Both the position numbers and the translations under genes were made by a program. The notes beneath the pieces are model-generated. The model was not told where the DNA came from. It saw only the letters and a program-made list of their open reading frames with translations, and did no database searches. Shown here in pieces: positions 16,447 to 25,320 of a DNA stretch of 64,000 nt (position 1 is the stretch's first letter; every line of letters starts with the position of its first letter). The DNA comes from Paenibacillus piscarius (GTDB lineage: Bacteria; Bacillota; Bacilli; Paenibacillales; Paenibacillaceae). Location of the stretch: the NCBI RefSeq assembly GCF_022234545.1, contig NZ_JAIEUI010000014.1:62001-126000 (forward strand), in the 5' to 3' direction.

Positions 16447-17064
16447 TTATTCACGCGCCAGCTTCTTCACAGCCTTAGCCAGGAATTCCGGGGTCACATT
16501 CTCCGTGTCCCCGGCATCGTACAGGCCCCGGAGCTGATTCTTCTTATCGACCAGCCCGATCAGGTTGGCATGGGCGAAATCATCCTTGCTGGTCCCGTAG
16601 ATCAGCACCTTGAAGGATTCGGCCGCCAGCTTGCGCACCTGCTCCTGGTCTCCCCGCAGGAAATACCATCCATTATAATCTGCATGGAACTTATCGGCGA
16701 AGGCCTTAATCGCTTCCCGGGTGTCATTCTGCGGATCGAAGGAAATCGAGACGAACTTGACATCCTTGCCGAAGCTGCCGTCCTTCACCAGCAGATCCTG
16801 CGTCTCGGACAGCATGTAAGTGGTAATCGGACACACATCCGGGCACACGGTGAAGAAGAAATAGACCAGCCTTGCCGTGCCTTCCGTATCTGCGAGCGCG
16901 ATCTGCTTGCCGTCCACATTCTCCAGGGAGAAGTCCTGCACCTGGCCGATTACGGGCAGCTTCTTCTCACCGAAGCCAAAGGATTGCACAGCCAGAAAGA
17001 CCGCCATAATCACTGCAATCAGCAGCAGAAGCCAGGTCCATTTGTAGCGTTTCAGGGTCTGCAC
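16447..17064 (-). CDS. SCO1/SenC family copper chaperone for cytochrome oxidase
   Basis: 205 residues: an N-terminal membrane anchor (about 11-29) and an extracytoplasmic thioredoxin fold. The copper site is complete: Cys74 and Cys78 in TVCPDVCP and His165 in FAHANLIG. The family delivers copper to the CuA centre of cytochrome c oxidase or keeps its cysteines reduced. The GTG start at 17064 sits seven bases after GGAGG; the upstream ATG at 17079 overlaps that site and is unlikely. It lies downstream of the heme O synthase gene on the same strand, fitting an oxidase assembly group. Confidence 0.92.
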   Translation of the reverse strand: MQTLKRYKWTWLLLLIAVIMAVFLAVQSFGFGEKKLPVIGQVQDFSLENVDGKQIALADTEGTARLVYFFFTVCPDVCPITTYMLSETQDLLVKDGSFGKDVKFVSISFDPQNDTREAIKAFADKFHADYNGWYFLRGDQEQVRKLAAESFKVLIYGTSKDDFAHANLIGLVDKKNQLRGLYDAGDTENVTPEFLAKAVKKLARE

Positions 17065-17128
17065 AGGACAACCTCCCATAATTTAAAGAATGAGTACACT
17101 TATTTATGCTGCCGGGCCGCAGGGAGCC

Positions 17129-18058
17129 TTACACGTGGATCGTATTCAGCACCAGGGCGATCAGGCTGAGTGTCAAATAATTAATGGAGAACAGGAAGTT
17201 TTTCTTGGCCCAGGCATCATCATCCTTCGCCTTGAGTCCGATTAAGGTTAAGTAGAGCCAAGCGACTGACAAGGCCAGCGATATTATGAGATAATAAATG
17301 CCTGCATAATTGTAGGCGTACATTAGCACCGGCACCGGAAGCAGCAGCGCCACATAAGGAATCATCTGGAACTTGGTGCGGCGTGTTCCCTTCACTACCG
17401 GAAGCAGCGGGAAGCCTGCAGCCCTGTACTCCTCCTTGCGGCGGATACCAAGCGCCCAGAAGTGGGGCGGCTGCCATAGAAACAGCATGGCGAACAGCAG
17501 CCAGGCTCCAAGATCTACCGTACCCGTAACCGCCACGTAGCCGATGACCGGAGGCATCGCCCCGGAGATCGCACCTACCGAGGTGCTCCAGGTGGAGGTT
17601 CTTTTGAGCCAGAGGGTGTACACTACAACATAGACGAACATACCCAGTATGCCGAACCATCCGGCCAGCATTCCGCAGAAGATGAACAACACCGCCAGCC
17701 CGGCAATGCCTAGGCATATGCCATAGACCAGTACGGTTCCCGGCTTCAGCCGGCCTGTCGGCAGTCCGCGCTCCCGGGTTCTTTCCATCTTCATATCCAG
17801 ATCGCGGTCAAAATAGTTATTGAAGACACACGCCGAGGCCATCACCAGCATGGTTCCCAGCAGTGTCAGAATCAGGCGGCCGTACTGTACGTCCCAGCCC
17901 GATGCCACCCAGTAGCCTGCGAATGCGGCAATCAGATTGGAGCGGATGATCCCCGGTTTCGTTACGGTAATAAAGTCGCGCCAGCTTGCGCCTTCCGGCG
18001 ATTTGGCAGACATAGATGCGGAATCAGAAGAAGCTTGAATTCTTAATTGATTGTCCAC
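17129..18058 (-). CDS. ctaB: Protoheme IX farnesyltransferase (heme O synthase)
   Basis: 309 residues, UbiA-type prenyltransferase with about nine membrane helices. The allylic diphosphate-binding motif FNNYFDRDLD lies at about 79-88 with the basic ERTRERGLPTGRL after it, a hallmark of CtaB/CyoE. It attaches a farnesyl group to heme B, giving heme O, which CtaA (3287-4225) converts to heme A. The start is GTG 18058, with AAGGAGG upstream. The N-terminus has about 27 extra hydrophilic residues before the first helix. It is followed on the same strand by the SCO1 gene. Confidence 0.95.
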   Translation of the reverse strand: MDNQLRIQASSDSASMSAKSPEGASWRDFITVTKPGIIRSNLIAAFAGYWVASGWDVQYGRLILTLLGTMLVMASACVFNNYFDRDLDMKMERTRERGLPTGRLKPGTVLVYGICLGIAGLAVLFIFCGMLAGWFGILGMFVYVVVYTLWLKRTSTWSTSVGAISGAMPPVIGYVAVTGTVDLGAWLLFAMLFLWQPPHFWALGIRRKEEYRAAGFPLLPVVKGTRRTKFQMIPYVALLLPVPVLMYAYNYAGIYYLIISLALSVAWLYLTLIGLKAKDDDAWAKKNFLFSINYLTLSLIALVLNTIHV

Positions 18059-18314
18059 GTGTATGGGTTCCTCCTTCTTGGGAACTTCTTACCTTCCGCC
18101 GGAGCTTGAGTGGCCATCCTTGGATTGGATAATTTTACTCGCTCCGCTGTTAACTTTATCATAGCAAACTAGGAAAGACTTTGACAATCATTGACCATGA
18201 TGTTCATTAATTCGACAATTACGTGACAACATTTAATTTCCCTGCCCCTAAATAACTAAGCACCAAATTGGGTAGTTATTAATAGGGAACTTCCGTACAA
18301 AGGAGATCTGACCA
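18059..18314. promoter_or_regulatory. Divergent intergenic region between ctaB and the YfhP-like gene
   Basis: An AT-rich 256-bp region. It holds TTGACA at 18181, though no good -10 lies 17 bp on. A TTCGACA at 18211-18217 reads TGTCGAA on the minus strand, the core of a Spo0A box. An inverted repeat AATAACTA (18251-18258)/TAGTTATT (18273-18280) lies 35 bp before the YfhP-like start and could be an operator. AAAGGAG precedes ATG 18315. None of these is proven. Confidence 0.35.
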
Positions 18315-19319
18315 ATGGATACCGCTACACATTTTGTTATGGGACTTGGGCTCGCCGGTCTGTCCTTCGTCGATCCTGCCGTCGCTTCCAGCGGAACACT
18401 CGCCGGAGCGGTCATGGTAGCCACTGTACTGGCTTCTCAGGCACCGGATGCCGATACCGCCCTTCGTCTGAAGGACAATGCGGTATATATCCGCAACCAC
18501 AGGGGAATTACCCATTCCCTGCCCTTTCTGCTGCTGTGGCCCGCACTGATTACTGTGGTCATCGGACCCCTCTTCGGGCTGACAGACCTCCGTAGCCTGA
18601 GCCATATTGCGCTCTGGAGCTTCATAGGCGTGGCTGTGCATGTCTTCTCTGACCTGTTCAACACCTACGGGACACAGGCCGCAAGGCCGTTCACCGAGAA
18701 ATGGATCGCCTGGAATATCATCCACATCTTCGATCCGTTCATCTTCGGCAGCCATACGGCAGCGATTATTCTCTGGATCAGCGGGATTGTGCCGCCTGCC
18801 CCCTTGTTCATCACGCTGTATGCCAGCATCGTCTTGTATTATCTCTGGCGGACGATGGTCCATGCACGCATTACCCGCAGCATCAAGAACAAAGATGTCC
18901 ATCATGATACCGGAGACCGGTATATGCTGATTCCGACCATCTCACCTGCGCGCTGGAATGTGGTCAAAGCCAAGCCTGATGGCAGCTACAATGTCGGGTC
19001 GCTGAATAACGGGCGGCTGGAATGGTTCAAGCATGCGGTGTGCTCCACTCACCCCGCAGTTGAGCGTTCCAAGTCTCACCCTGATATTCAGGCCTTCCTG
19101 TACTTCACCTCTTACGCGGTTGCCGAGGTTGAAGAACTGCCCTCCGGTTATATTGTACGCTGGGGCGATGTCCGTTATTTACACCGTAAGCAATTCCCGT
19201 TCGTTGCCGTACTGGTCATGGACCATGAATACCGTCCGCTGAATACGTACGTCGGCTGGCTCAGCAGTGAGAAGCTTGACGAACGGTTCGCCATTGATCC
19301 CGGAACGGTGAAGCTGTAG
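18315..19319 (+). CDS. YfhP-like membrane-bound metal-dependent hydrolase
   Basis: 334 residues. The N-terminal half matches the YdjM/YfhP (DUF457) family: THFVMGLGLAG, then PDAD near 47, HRGITHS near 65 and HVFSDLFNTYGTQ near 117, the His/Asp residues proposed to bind metal, embedded among four or five membrane helices. The C-terminal half (from about 210) is a soluble domain as in B. subtilis YfhP, which has been linked to control of its neighbouring gene. The enzymatic substrate is not known. AAAGGAG lies 7 bases before the ATG. Confidence 0.85.
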   Translation: MDTATHFVMGLGLAGLSFVDPAVASSGTLAGAVMVATVLASQAPDADTALRLKDNAVYIRNHRGITHSLPFLLLWPALITVVIGPLFGLTDLRSLSHIALWSFIGVAVHVFSDLFNTYGTQAARPFTEKWIAWNIIHIFDPFIFGSHTAAIILWISGIVPPAPLFITLYASIVLYYLWRTMVHARITRSIKNKDVHHDTGDRYMLIPTISPARWNVVKAKPDGSYNVGSLNNGRLEWFKHAVCSTHPAVERSKSHPDIQAFLYFTSYAVAEVEELPSGYIVRWGDVRYLHRKQFPFVAVLVMDHEYRPLNTYVGWLSSEKLDERFAIDPGTVKL

Positions 19320-19368
19320 CATGAATTAACTTCGCACCCCATTTCGCAACCAAATATCGAACACCCAA

Positions 19369-19424
19369 TGAGGAGCTGTCCTGCAAGCCGTTAGCAACGG
19401 CCGCCGCGGGCGGCTCCTTGTGTT
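19369..19424 (+). other. GC-rich structured segment after the YfhP-like gene
   Basis: An outer AGGAGC/GCTCCT pair encloses CCGTT-AGC-AACGG and CCGCC-GCG-GGCGG hairpins. It could act as a terminator for the upstream gene, but the following TTGTGTTGTG is a poor T tract. Confidence 0.35.
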
Positions 19425-19511
19425 GTGATTCCTCCCTTGACGGCAGGAAGCGCATAAGGCACAATCTACAATAAAAGTGAATTCCTTTGATGGACATACA
19501 AATGAACATAC

Positions 19512-19550
19512 AAAAATCCCGGCATGCCAAGCAGCACACCGGGATTCATT
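19512..19550 (-). terminator. Probable intrinsic terminator for trpS
   Basis: On the minus strand AATCCCGG (19539-19546) pairs with CCGGGATT (19515-19522), followed by TTTTTG. It lies about 225 bp past the trpS stop, beyond the small opposing gene. Confidence 0.5.
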
Positions 19551-19584
19551 CAATTGCTATTGCAGCAGAAAGGAAGGCTGGACA

Positions 19585-19776
19585 ATGGGTAAAGGTCTGT
19601 CATTGTGGTTCGCCTGCTCTTCAATTCTTATACTTACAGCCGCTTCCATCTCCATCAGCTATAACATCTGGCTCGCGCTGCTGCTCGGGTTCCTCTGCGT
19701 GCTGAACATCGGCTGGGGATTCATTGTGAAGGCCCGTCTGAGACGCAAGGCGGAGAGCAAGCAGCCTTCTTCTTAG
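19585..19776 (+). CDS. Small membrane protein, 63 residues
   Basis: Two hydrophobic segments (about 5-21 and 25-43) and a basic C-terminus (KARLRRKAESKQ). The ATG at 19585 is preceded by AAAGGAAGG; the open frame extends upstream to 19477, but that part looks non-coding and carries the opposing trpS terminator. Its stop overlaps the stop of convergent trpS by three bases. The family is not recognised. Confidence 0.6.
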   Translation: MGKGLSLWFACSSILILTAASISISYNIWLALLLGFLCVLNIGWGFIVKARLRRKAESKQPSS

Positions 19777-20759
19777 CGGGCGGGCAGGAAGCCCATCCGC
19801 TCCTTCACCGCTGCCAGCGTACGGGCAGCGTTATCGCGCGCGCTCTCGGCGCCCTGCGCCAGAATATCGGCCAGCATGCCGGAGCTGCGGATCTCCTGGT
19901 ACCGCTGCTGCAGCGGCTCCAGCAGTGCAACCACCACTTCACCAAGCTCCTTCTTGAAGCCGCCGTACATCTGCCCCTCATACTTATCAGCAATCTGCTG
20001 TAGGCTCATCCCGGAGCACTCGGCGTAAATGCTCATCAGGTTGCTGATCTCCGGCTTATTGGCCGGATCGAAGATGATCTCGCGTCCCGAGTCCGTGGTG
20101 GCCCGGCTGATCTTCTTGCGGATGACATCCGGCGGGTCCAAGAGGCCGATTCTGCTGCCGGCATTCGGATCGCTTTTGCTCATCTTCTTGGTTCCGTCGT
20201 CCAGGGACATAATCCGCGCCCCGACCTCAGGGATGTACGGCTCCGGAATCGTGAAGAAGTCACCGAACCGGTGATTGAAGCGTCCCGCCAGGTCGCGGGT
20301 CAGCTCCAGATGCTGCTTCTGGTCTTCACCCACCGGCACAAGGTCGGCATTGTAGATCAGGATATCTGCAGCCATCAGCGCCGGATATACGAACAGGCCT
20401 GCCCCTACGGATTCCTTGCCCGCTGATTTATCCTTGAACTGGGTCATCCGTTCCAGCTCGCCCATGGCGGTCAGCGTGGTCAGAATCCATCCCAGCTCCG
20501 CATGCTGCGGTACATGGGACTGCATATAGACATGCGCCATTGAAGGATCAATCCCTGCAGCCAGATACAACGCAGCTACCGATTCCGATTGCTCACGGAG
20601 AGCTTCCGGGTCCTGAGCCACTGTAATCGCATGGAGATCGACCACCATGAAGAAGCACTCATATTCTTTTTGAAGCTTGACGAAATTCTTGATCGCCCCG
20701 ATGTAATTCCCAAGGGTAAGCGAGCCGCTGGGCTGAATGCCTGATAATACTTTTTTCAT
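19773..20759 (-). CDS. trpS: Tryptophanyl-tRNA synthetase
   Basis: 328 residues, the normal length for bacterial TrpS. Class I signatures: GIQPSGSLTLGNYIGA at residues 7-22 (HIGH equivalent with the TrpS-specific PSG) and KKMSKSDPN near 190 (KMSKS). It charges tRNA-Trp with tryptophan. The ATG at 20759 lies behind GGAGGACAAGAGG; the ORF continues to 20822 but that part overlaps the T-box terminator. Expression is controlled by the tRNA-Trp T-box upstream. Confidence 0.97.
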   Translation of the reverse strand: MKKVLSGIQPSGSLTLGNYIGAIKNFVKLQKEYECFFMVVDLHAITVAQDPEALREQSESVAALYLAAGIDPSMAHVYMQSHVPQHAELGWILTTLTAMGELERMTQFKDKSAGKESVGAGLFVYPALMAADILIYNADLVPVGEDQKQHLELTRDLAGRFNHRFGDFFTIPEPYIPEVGARIMSLDDGTKKMSKSDPNAGSRIGLLDPPDVIRKKISRATTDSGREIIFDPANKPEISNLMSIYAECSGMSLQQIADKYEGQMYGGFKKELGEVVVALLEPLQQRYQEIRSSGMLADILAQGAESARDNAARTLAAVKERMGFLPAR

Positions 20760-20809
20760 CCTCTTGTCCTCCATCTTCTTAATCTGGATCAATACCTTGC
20801 GCAGTACGC

Positions 20810-21070
20810 AAAAAAGCCCCACATCCGCAAGGGACGTGAGACCGTGGTACCACCCTTATTCGCTGCTGACTGCCCCCGCAGGGTACAGACTAACCGCCTT
20901 GGCTTCCGTTAACGGGGAAGAGCCGGCCGGTCTACTTGAGGCATGCAGCCTGTTCGAGCGCGGCGCTCAAGGGTCCATTCAGTCAGAGGTGCACCGCCGG
21001 TTCACATCAGCCACCGGCTTTCTGGAGGATACAATCCCTGCTTACTTGTCCCTGTCATCACGTTGTTACC
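20810..21070 (-). promoter_or_regulatory. T-box leader of trpS with Trp (UGG) specifier
   Basis: On the minus strand Stem I carries the specifier segment CTGAATGGACCC, with TGG at 20975-20977, matching trpS. The T-box sequence AAGGGTGGTACCACGG occupies 20842-20857. The competing terminator (CACGTCC pairing with GGATGTG) ends in TTTTTT near 20810-20815. Uncharged tRNA-Trp pairing would stabilise the antiterminator and allow trpS transcription. The 5' limit is approximate. Confidence 0.95.
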
Positions 21071-21201
21071 GTTATAGATGCATCCATCATAGAGCGAACC
21101 GGAGAAGTTGTCAATTCCCTAACCACCGCGGGATAAATCTGGTATGATATAGGTATTCGTGTTGTGATCCGATTACAGCTTATCAAAGGAGCATATCTCT
21201 C

Positions 21202-22170
21202 ATGAAACAGGTGACCAAAGGGCAGTGGAACGGTTATGATACGTATATTTTGCATAGCCGGGAACTCGAAGTTACGCTTCTGCCCCGGCTGGGCAACAAC
21301 GTGATCTCTTTATGGGACCGCATCAAGGAGCGGCAGATTGTCCGCCAGCCGGATGAGAGCGATCTGAACTCTTATCTGCAGAAGCCTTATCATTTCGGCA
21401 TCCCCCTCCTGGTACCGCCTGGACGCATACGCGGCGGGCAGTTCCAGTTCGGAGGCACAAGCTACCGGTTCGACCGCAATGCAGGTGAGCATCATATTCA
21501 CGGGCTGCACCGCACCCAGGCCTGGTGTGTCAGCGATATTGAAGAAGACGAGGACGGCTGTGCGGTAACAACGGAATTCATCACCTCCGATGATCCCGAC
21601 TGGATCAGGCAGTTCCCCGAGCCGTTGAAGCTTGAGATGACCTTCCGCCTTCAGGATGCCCGGCTCCGGCAGACTCTGAAGGTCACCCACCTCGGCAGTA
21701 CTCCCGTTCCGTTCGCCGCAGGTTATCATACCTGGTTCATGCTTGACGGCACCCCCGGAAGCTGGGAAGTAACACTTCCTGCCGAGTCGGTCTGCGAGCT
21801 GAACGAAGAGCTGCTCTCCAGCGGACGGATGCTCCCTCTCGGCGAACTGAAGAGCCTGCACAGCGGCTTGAATCTGCAAGGCATGAATCTGGACACTGTC
21901 CTGCATCTGGCAGAGCAGCAGCCTGCCGAAGCTGTGCTGATGCGTGACGACGGCTACGGGCTGCGGTACTCGGCTGACGGGAAGCTGTTCCGCCACTGGA
22001 TTCTATATACCAAGGGAGAGGCAGACCAGTATCTGTGCATAGAGCCGCTGACCTGGCTGCCGGATGCACCTAACCTCCCGCAGGAGGCTTCCCTTACCGG
22101 ACTTCTCACGCTGGAGCCGGGCCAGACGCTTGCGCTGGACAGCTCGCTGCAGCTCATTTATCCGGAATAG
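21202..22170 (+). CDS. Aldose 1-epimerase/galactose mutarotase-like protein
   Basis: 322 residues with the all-beta galactose mutarotase fold: an early LGNNVISL segment, substrate-site region GEHHIHGLHR near 95 (His pair) and AGYHTWFML near 174. Members interconvert anomers of sugars or act on hexose 6-phosphates; some lack mutarotase activity, so the substrate is open. AAAGGAG precedes ATG 21202. No sugar genes adjoin it. Confidence 0.8.
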   Translation: MKQVTKGQWNGYDTYILHSRELEVTLLPRLGNNVISLWDRIKERQIVRQPDESDLNSYLQKPYHFGIPLLVPPGRIRGGQFQFGGTSYRFDRNAGEHHIHGLHRTQAWCVSDIEEDEDGCAVTTEFITSDDPDWIRQFPEPLKLEMTFRLQDARLRQTLKVTHLGSTPVPFAAGYHTWFMLDGTPGSWEVTLPAESVCELNEELLSSGRMLPLGELKSLHSGLNLQGMNLDTVLHLAEQQPAEAVLMRDDGYGLRYSADGKLFRHWILYTKGEADQYLCIEPLTWLPDAPNLPQEASLTGLLTLEPGQTLALDSSLQLIYPE

Positions 22171-22214
22171 CCCAATTTCATATAATTACCATCCTATAAA
22201 CCTTCGTAACCCGT

Positions 22215-22244
22215 GCATGAATTCTTCTCCTAGCGCTCATACTA
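22215..22244 (+). promoter_or_regulatory. Sigma-G promoter of the SASP gene
   Basis: GCATG (22215-22219), an 18-bp spacer and CATACTA (22238-22244) match the sigma-G consensus (GHATR, 17-18 bp, CATHHTA), placed 32 bp before the SASP start. This fits forespore-specific expression. Confidence 0.75.
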
Positions 22245-22275
22245 TCTTCACAACGGGCGAAGGAGGTGAACACAC

Positions 22276-22512
22276 ATGGGTATGGGTCAAGGTCAACAAG
22301 GTCGTGGTAGCCGTTCCAACAACCTGGTCGTTCCTCAGGCAAATGCAGCGCTGCAGCAGTTGAAATATGAAGCAGCACAGGAGCTTGGAGTAACGATCCC
22401 GGCAGACGGTTATTATGGTAACTATACTTCCCGCGAAACTGGTTCTTTGGGAGGATATATCACCAAACGTCTGGTACAACTGGCAGAGCAACAGCTCTCC
22501 GGTCGTTCGTAG
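22276..22512 (+). CDS. Alpha/beta-type small acid-soluble spore protein
   Basis: 78 residues. The core NNLVVPQANAALQQLKYEAAQELG is followed by a glycine turn and GGYITKRLVQLAEQQL, the two conserved blocks of alpha/beta SASPs, which coat spore DNA and protect it from UV. The KYEAAQELG segment contains the GPR protease cleavage position used during germination. The N-terminal Gly/Gln stretch (MGMGQGQQGRGSR) is somewhat longer than in B. subtilis SspA. AAGGAGG precedes the ATG, a sigma-G promoter lies upstream and a strong terminator downstream, so the gene is monocistronic. Confidence 0.95.
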   Translation: MGMGQGQQGRGSRSNNLVVPQANAALQQLKYEAAQELGVTIPADGYYGNYTSRETGSLGGYITKRLVQLAEQQLSGRS

Positions 22513-22570
22513 TAGCAGTCTTATCTTTAAGATCCGGTTAAGCCGCGAGGCATAGACCGAGCAGCTTCAC

Positions 22571-22612
22571 AGCCCCCCTGCGCTTCTCGTCGAAGCACAG
22601 GGGGGCTTTTGT
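22571..22612 (+). terminator. Intrinsic terminator after the SASP gene
   Basis: AGCCCCCCTG...GCTTC pairs with GAAGC..CAGGGGGGCT, followed by TTTTG. It is a very stable stem about 60 bp past the SASP stop. Confidence 0.9.
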
Positions 22613-22635
22613 CTATGTAGGAATCAGCATAGAGA

Positions 22636-23040
22636 TCAGCCAAAGGACTGGTCCGGAACATCCCCCCTGCTGCGCGTGTTGCGGATCAGCAGATTGGCCA
22701 TATTGTAGTTCGATTCCAGTGTGGCATCCACCACGATCATGCCCTGACATACGCAAAATTCGTAGCTGATCTCACCATGTGTCCACCGCTTCTTGTACTT
22801 CAGGCTCTCCAGCGCCATAGCCCGGAATGAGGCCTGCTGGACGGAGGTCAGCCCTCCCTGCTCGGCAGAGAAGCTGCCGCTGCGTCCCGCAAGCGGATGA
22901 TGGCGGATGCCAAATTTGCCGATAATGTTGTTCCTGATCTGTACAAACACGGTCCCTGAATTCAGTCCTGACAATTCCTCCTGCAGCTCGTGAAACACGA
23001 GATCGATCTGTCTGGCCAGCGATAAATGTTCCGTCTTCAC
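22636..23040 (-). CDS. Hypothetical protein, 134 residues
   Basis: A soluble protein with no signal peptide or membrane segment; mixed helix and strand, with the C-terminal half containing SYEFCVCQGMIVVDATLESNYN. I do not recognise the family. GTG 23040 has AGGAGG at eight bases; the ATG at 23046 is only two bases from it. A good sigma-A promoter lies at 23182-23210 on the same strand, and a Spo0A-like box further upstream, so expression around the onset of sporulation is possible but speculative. Confidence 0.65.
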   Translation of the reverse strand: MKTEHLSLARQIDLVFHELQEELSGLNSGTVFVQIRNNIIGKFGIRHHPLAGRSGSFSAEQGGLTSVQQASFRAMALESLKYKKRWTHGEISYEFCVCQGMIVVDATLESNYNMANLLIRNTRSRGDVPDQSFG

Positions 23041-23181
23041 AACCATTTCCTCCTAAAAAACGTCTTGTGGGTGATGCAGCCTAGCGGCTCTGCTTCTCAC
23101 AAAACTTGCTGTCCTAAGCAGTTGCTTAATGTTTGTGGGCAGAAGATCAGCTTAGCAGCGCTTATATAAGGCTTTAGGCTC

Positions 23182-23210
23182 ATTATAGGGTACTAATTAA
23201 GCATGCACAA
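23182..23210 (-). promoter_or_regulatory. Sigma-A promoter for the 134-residue hypothetical gene
   Basis: On the minus strand TTGTGC, 17 bp, TATAAT. The rest of the gene-free stretch 23041-23415 is AT-rich: a TGTCGAA Spo0A-box core at 23298-23304 (minus strand) and the pepF terminator at 23317-23340; nothing else was recognised. Confidence 0.65.
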
Positions 23211-23316
23211 CATTATTCAACATAATTGGGTTATAATCCCTATAAATGCGCAATCTTCTTAAACATATGGGCAAAATCCAAACTTTTATCGTCCTTATTC
23301 GACAAAAATCTGATAG

Positions 23317-23340
23317 CAAAAGACCCCGTTTCCGGGGTCC
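23317..23340 (-). terminator. Intrinsic terminator after pepF
   Basis: On the minus strand GACCCCG-GAAA-CGGGGTC followed by TTTTGC, 75 bp past the pepF stop. Confidence 0.85.
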
Positions 23341-23415
23341 TTGCGCATTAACACATAATTTTCGCATGATAAGTAATCGAGAATTTGCCTGATTCGCCTT
23401 ATTTCCGACAAACTC

Positions 23416-25215
23416 TTAGCCGCGCTGCTCTGTCATCTTAAGGAATTCATGAATATCCTCCACGATCAGGTCTGCGGCCCCCTGCCAGAAATCCGGCCGG
23501 GTCAGATCAACTCCCAGGTGCTTCGCGACCAGCTGCTCCAGTGTCATCACCCCGGTATCCTGCAGCAGGCTGTCATACTTGTCCGCGAAGGAGGCGCCTT
23601 CCTGCAGAGCAAGCCGGTACAGGCCGGTGCTGAACATATATCCGACAGTGTACGGGAAGTTATAGAACGGTACATCCGTGATATAGAAATGCAGCTTGGA
23701 GGCCCAGAAATGCGGGTGATATTCCGAGAGAACCCCGCAGAACGCTTCCTTCTGTGCTTCCACCATCAGCTGTGACAACTCATCACTGCTGACCAGTCCT
23801 TCCTTGCGCTTCTCATAGAAGCGGGTCTCGAACAGGAAACGGGCATGAATATTCATGAAGAAGGCCACACTGTTCTGAATCTTCGCTTCCAGCAAGGCCA
23901 GCTTCTCTTCATTGCTGTCTGCCGCCTTCACCTGCGCATCCGCTACAATGACCTCGGCGAACGTGGAAGCCGTCTCGGCCACATTCATCGCATAGTTCTG
24001 ATTGAAGAACGGCTGATCCTCCAGCAGGAAGGAGTGATACGCATGGCCCAGCTCATGCGCAAGCGTGGACACATTGGACGGAGTGCCGCTGTAAGTCATG
24101 AAGATACGTGATTCCCTGCTCTCCGGGAACGACACGCAGAAGCCTCCCGGGCGCTTGGCCGGACGGTCTTCGACCTCAATCCAGTTATTGTCGAAGGCGC
24201 GTTCAGCGAAATCCGCCAGCTTCGGACTGAATTTGCGGAACTGGGTCACGATGTCGGCTGCTGCCTGATCATAAGGGATTTTGCCGGAGGATTTGCCTAC
24301 AGGCGCTTCGACATCGGTCCAGGCCAGGGACTCCAGGCCCAGCAGCTCCGCCTTGCGCTTCAGATAGGAGACCAGAGCCGGCTTGCTCTTCGTAATGACA
24401 TCCCACATCACATCAAGCGTCTCCCGCGACATCCGGTTGATGCTGAGCGGCTCCTTCAGCACATCCTCCCAGCCCCGGCCCTTGTACAGCTTCAGGCGGA
24501 AGCCGGCCAGATGGTTCAGGGTGTCCGCACAGTAGTCGGCAGCGCCGCCCCAGGCCTCTTCCCATTTGCGGAACATCGTGCGGCGGACCTCAGGGTCCTC
24601 ATCGGAGAGCTTGTTGAAGGCCTGCCCGGCGGACAGCAGCTTCTCACCTTCTTCATCCGCAAAAGGAATCTTGATCTCGCCGACAATCGTCTCGTAATGC
24701 TCGCTCCAGCCATGGTAGCCGTCGACAGCCAGCTCAAGCGCCAGGCTCTCCAGCTCCGGGCTCATCTTCTCACGGGCCAGGTCCCGGCTCTCACCGAGCA
24801 CGAAGCTAAGCTGCGCAATCTCCGGCCGCGCCATCCATCCGGCCCATACATCATCCGGCGTCTCCCGCAGCACGTTGTCGAAGGCAGAGCTGATTCCCTC
24901 ATACCCTGCACGCAGCCCCATCACCTTGGACGACAGCCGGACCGCTCCCTTGTCGAGCTGATTCTGGGCACCCAGGCAGCCGGTGAATTCCGCCGCTTGG
25001 GTAAGGCGTCCCGCACAGCTCTGCAGCAGCTCGATCACGCCGTCCAGCTGACGGGTGCCGTCCACATCCGCAGGTGCGGCAGCCGCAGCCACCTGTCCGC
25101 GCAGCTTCTCAATATCGGATTCCAGCTGGCTCAGGAAGCTCTCGAACTGCGGCGAGGCGGAGCCCCCCGCAAAAATCGAATCCAGCTCCCATGTCAGCGA
25201 TAACGGTTGTTTCAT
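23416..25215 (-). CDS. pepF: M3 family oligoendopeptidase (PepF-like)
   Basis: 599 residues, the usual length for the PepF/M3B family. The zinc site HELGHAYH lies at about 386-393, with a downstream glutamate (NVAETAS, about 25 residues on) as third ligand. These cytoplasmic metallopeptidases hydrolyse short peptides (roughly 7-17 residues). The ATG 25215 follows GGTGAGC. It is monocistronic, with a terminator at 23317-23340. It is divergent from the YycC-like gene. Confidence 0.92.
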   Translation of the reverse strand: MKQPLSLTWELDSIFAGGSASPQFESFLSQLESDIEKLRGQVAAAAAPADVDGTRQLDGVIELLQSCAGRLTQAAEFTGCLGAQNQLDKGAVRLSSKVMGLRAGYEGISSAFDNVLRETPDDVWAGWMARPEIAQLSFVLGESRDLAREKMSPELESLALELAVDGYHGWSEHYETIVGEIKIPFADEEGEKLLSAGQAFNKLSDEDPEVRRTMFRKWEEAWGGAADYCADTLNHLAGFRLKLYKGRGWEDVLKEPLSINRMSRETLDVMWDVITKSKPALVSYLKRKAELLGLESLAWTDVEAPVGKSSGKIPYDQAAADIVTQFRKFSPKLADFAERAFDNNWIEVEDRPAKRPGGFCVSFPESRESRIFMTYSGTPSNVSTLAHELGHAYHSFLLEDQPFFNQNYAMNVAETASTFAEVIVADAQVKAADSNEEKLALLEAKIQNSVAFFMNIHARFLFETRFYEKRKEGLVSSDELSQLMVEAQKEAFCGVLSEYHPHFWASKLHFYITDVPFYNFPYTVGYMFSTGLYRLALQEGASFADKYDSLLQDTGVMTLEQLVAKHLGVDLTRPDFWQGAADLIVEDIHEFLKMTEQRG

Positions 25216-25320
25216 TGATGCTCACCATTCCTTTGCTCTTATTGGTTTTCTTTTTGTGTTTGCGGTGCAGCCATGGTAAAGTGAAGATCAATACTCCACC
25301 ACAGCAAGGAGGGCCTTCTT

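Noticed and set aside
15708..16478. Long open frames on both strands through array 1 (peptide repeats like GFSITFGPRAHAAPN)
   Set aside because: They arise because the 51-bp unit is a multiple of three and lacks stops in several frames; no ribosome binding site or credible start, and three frames are equally open.
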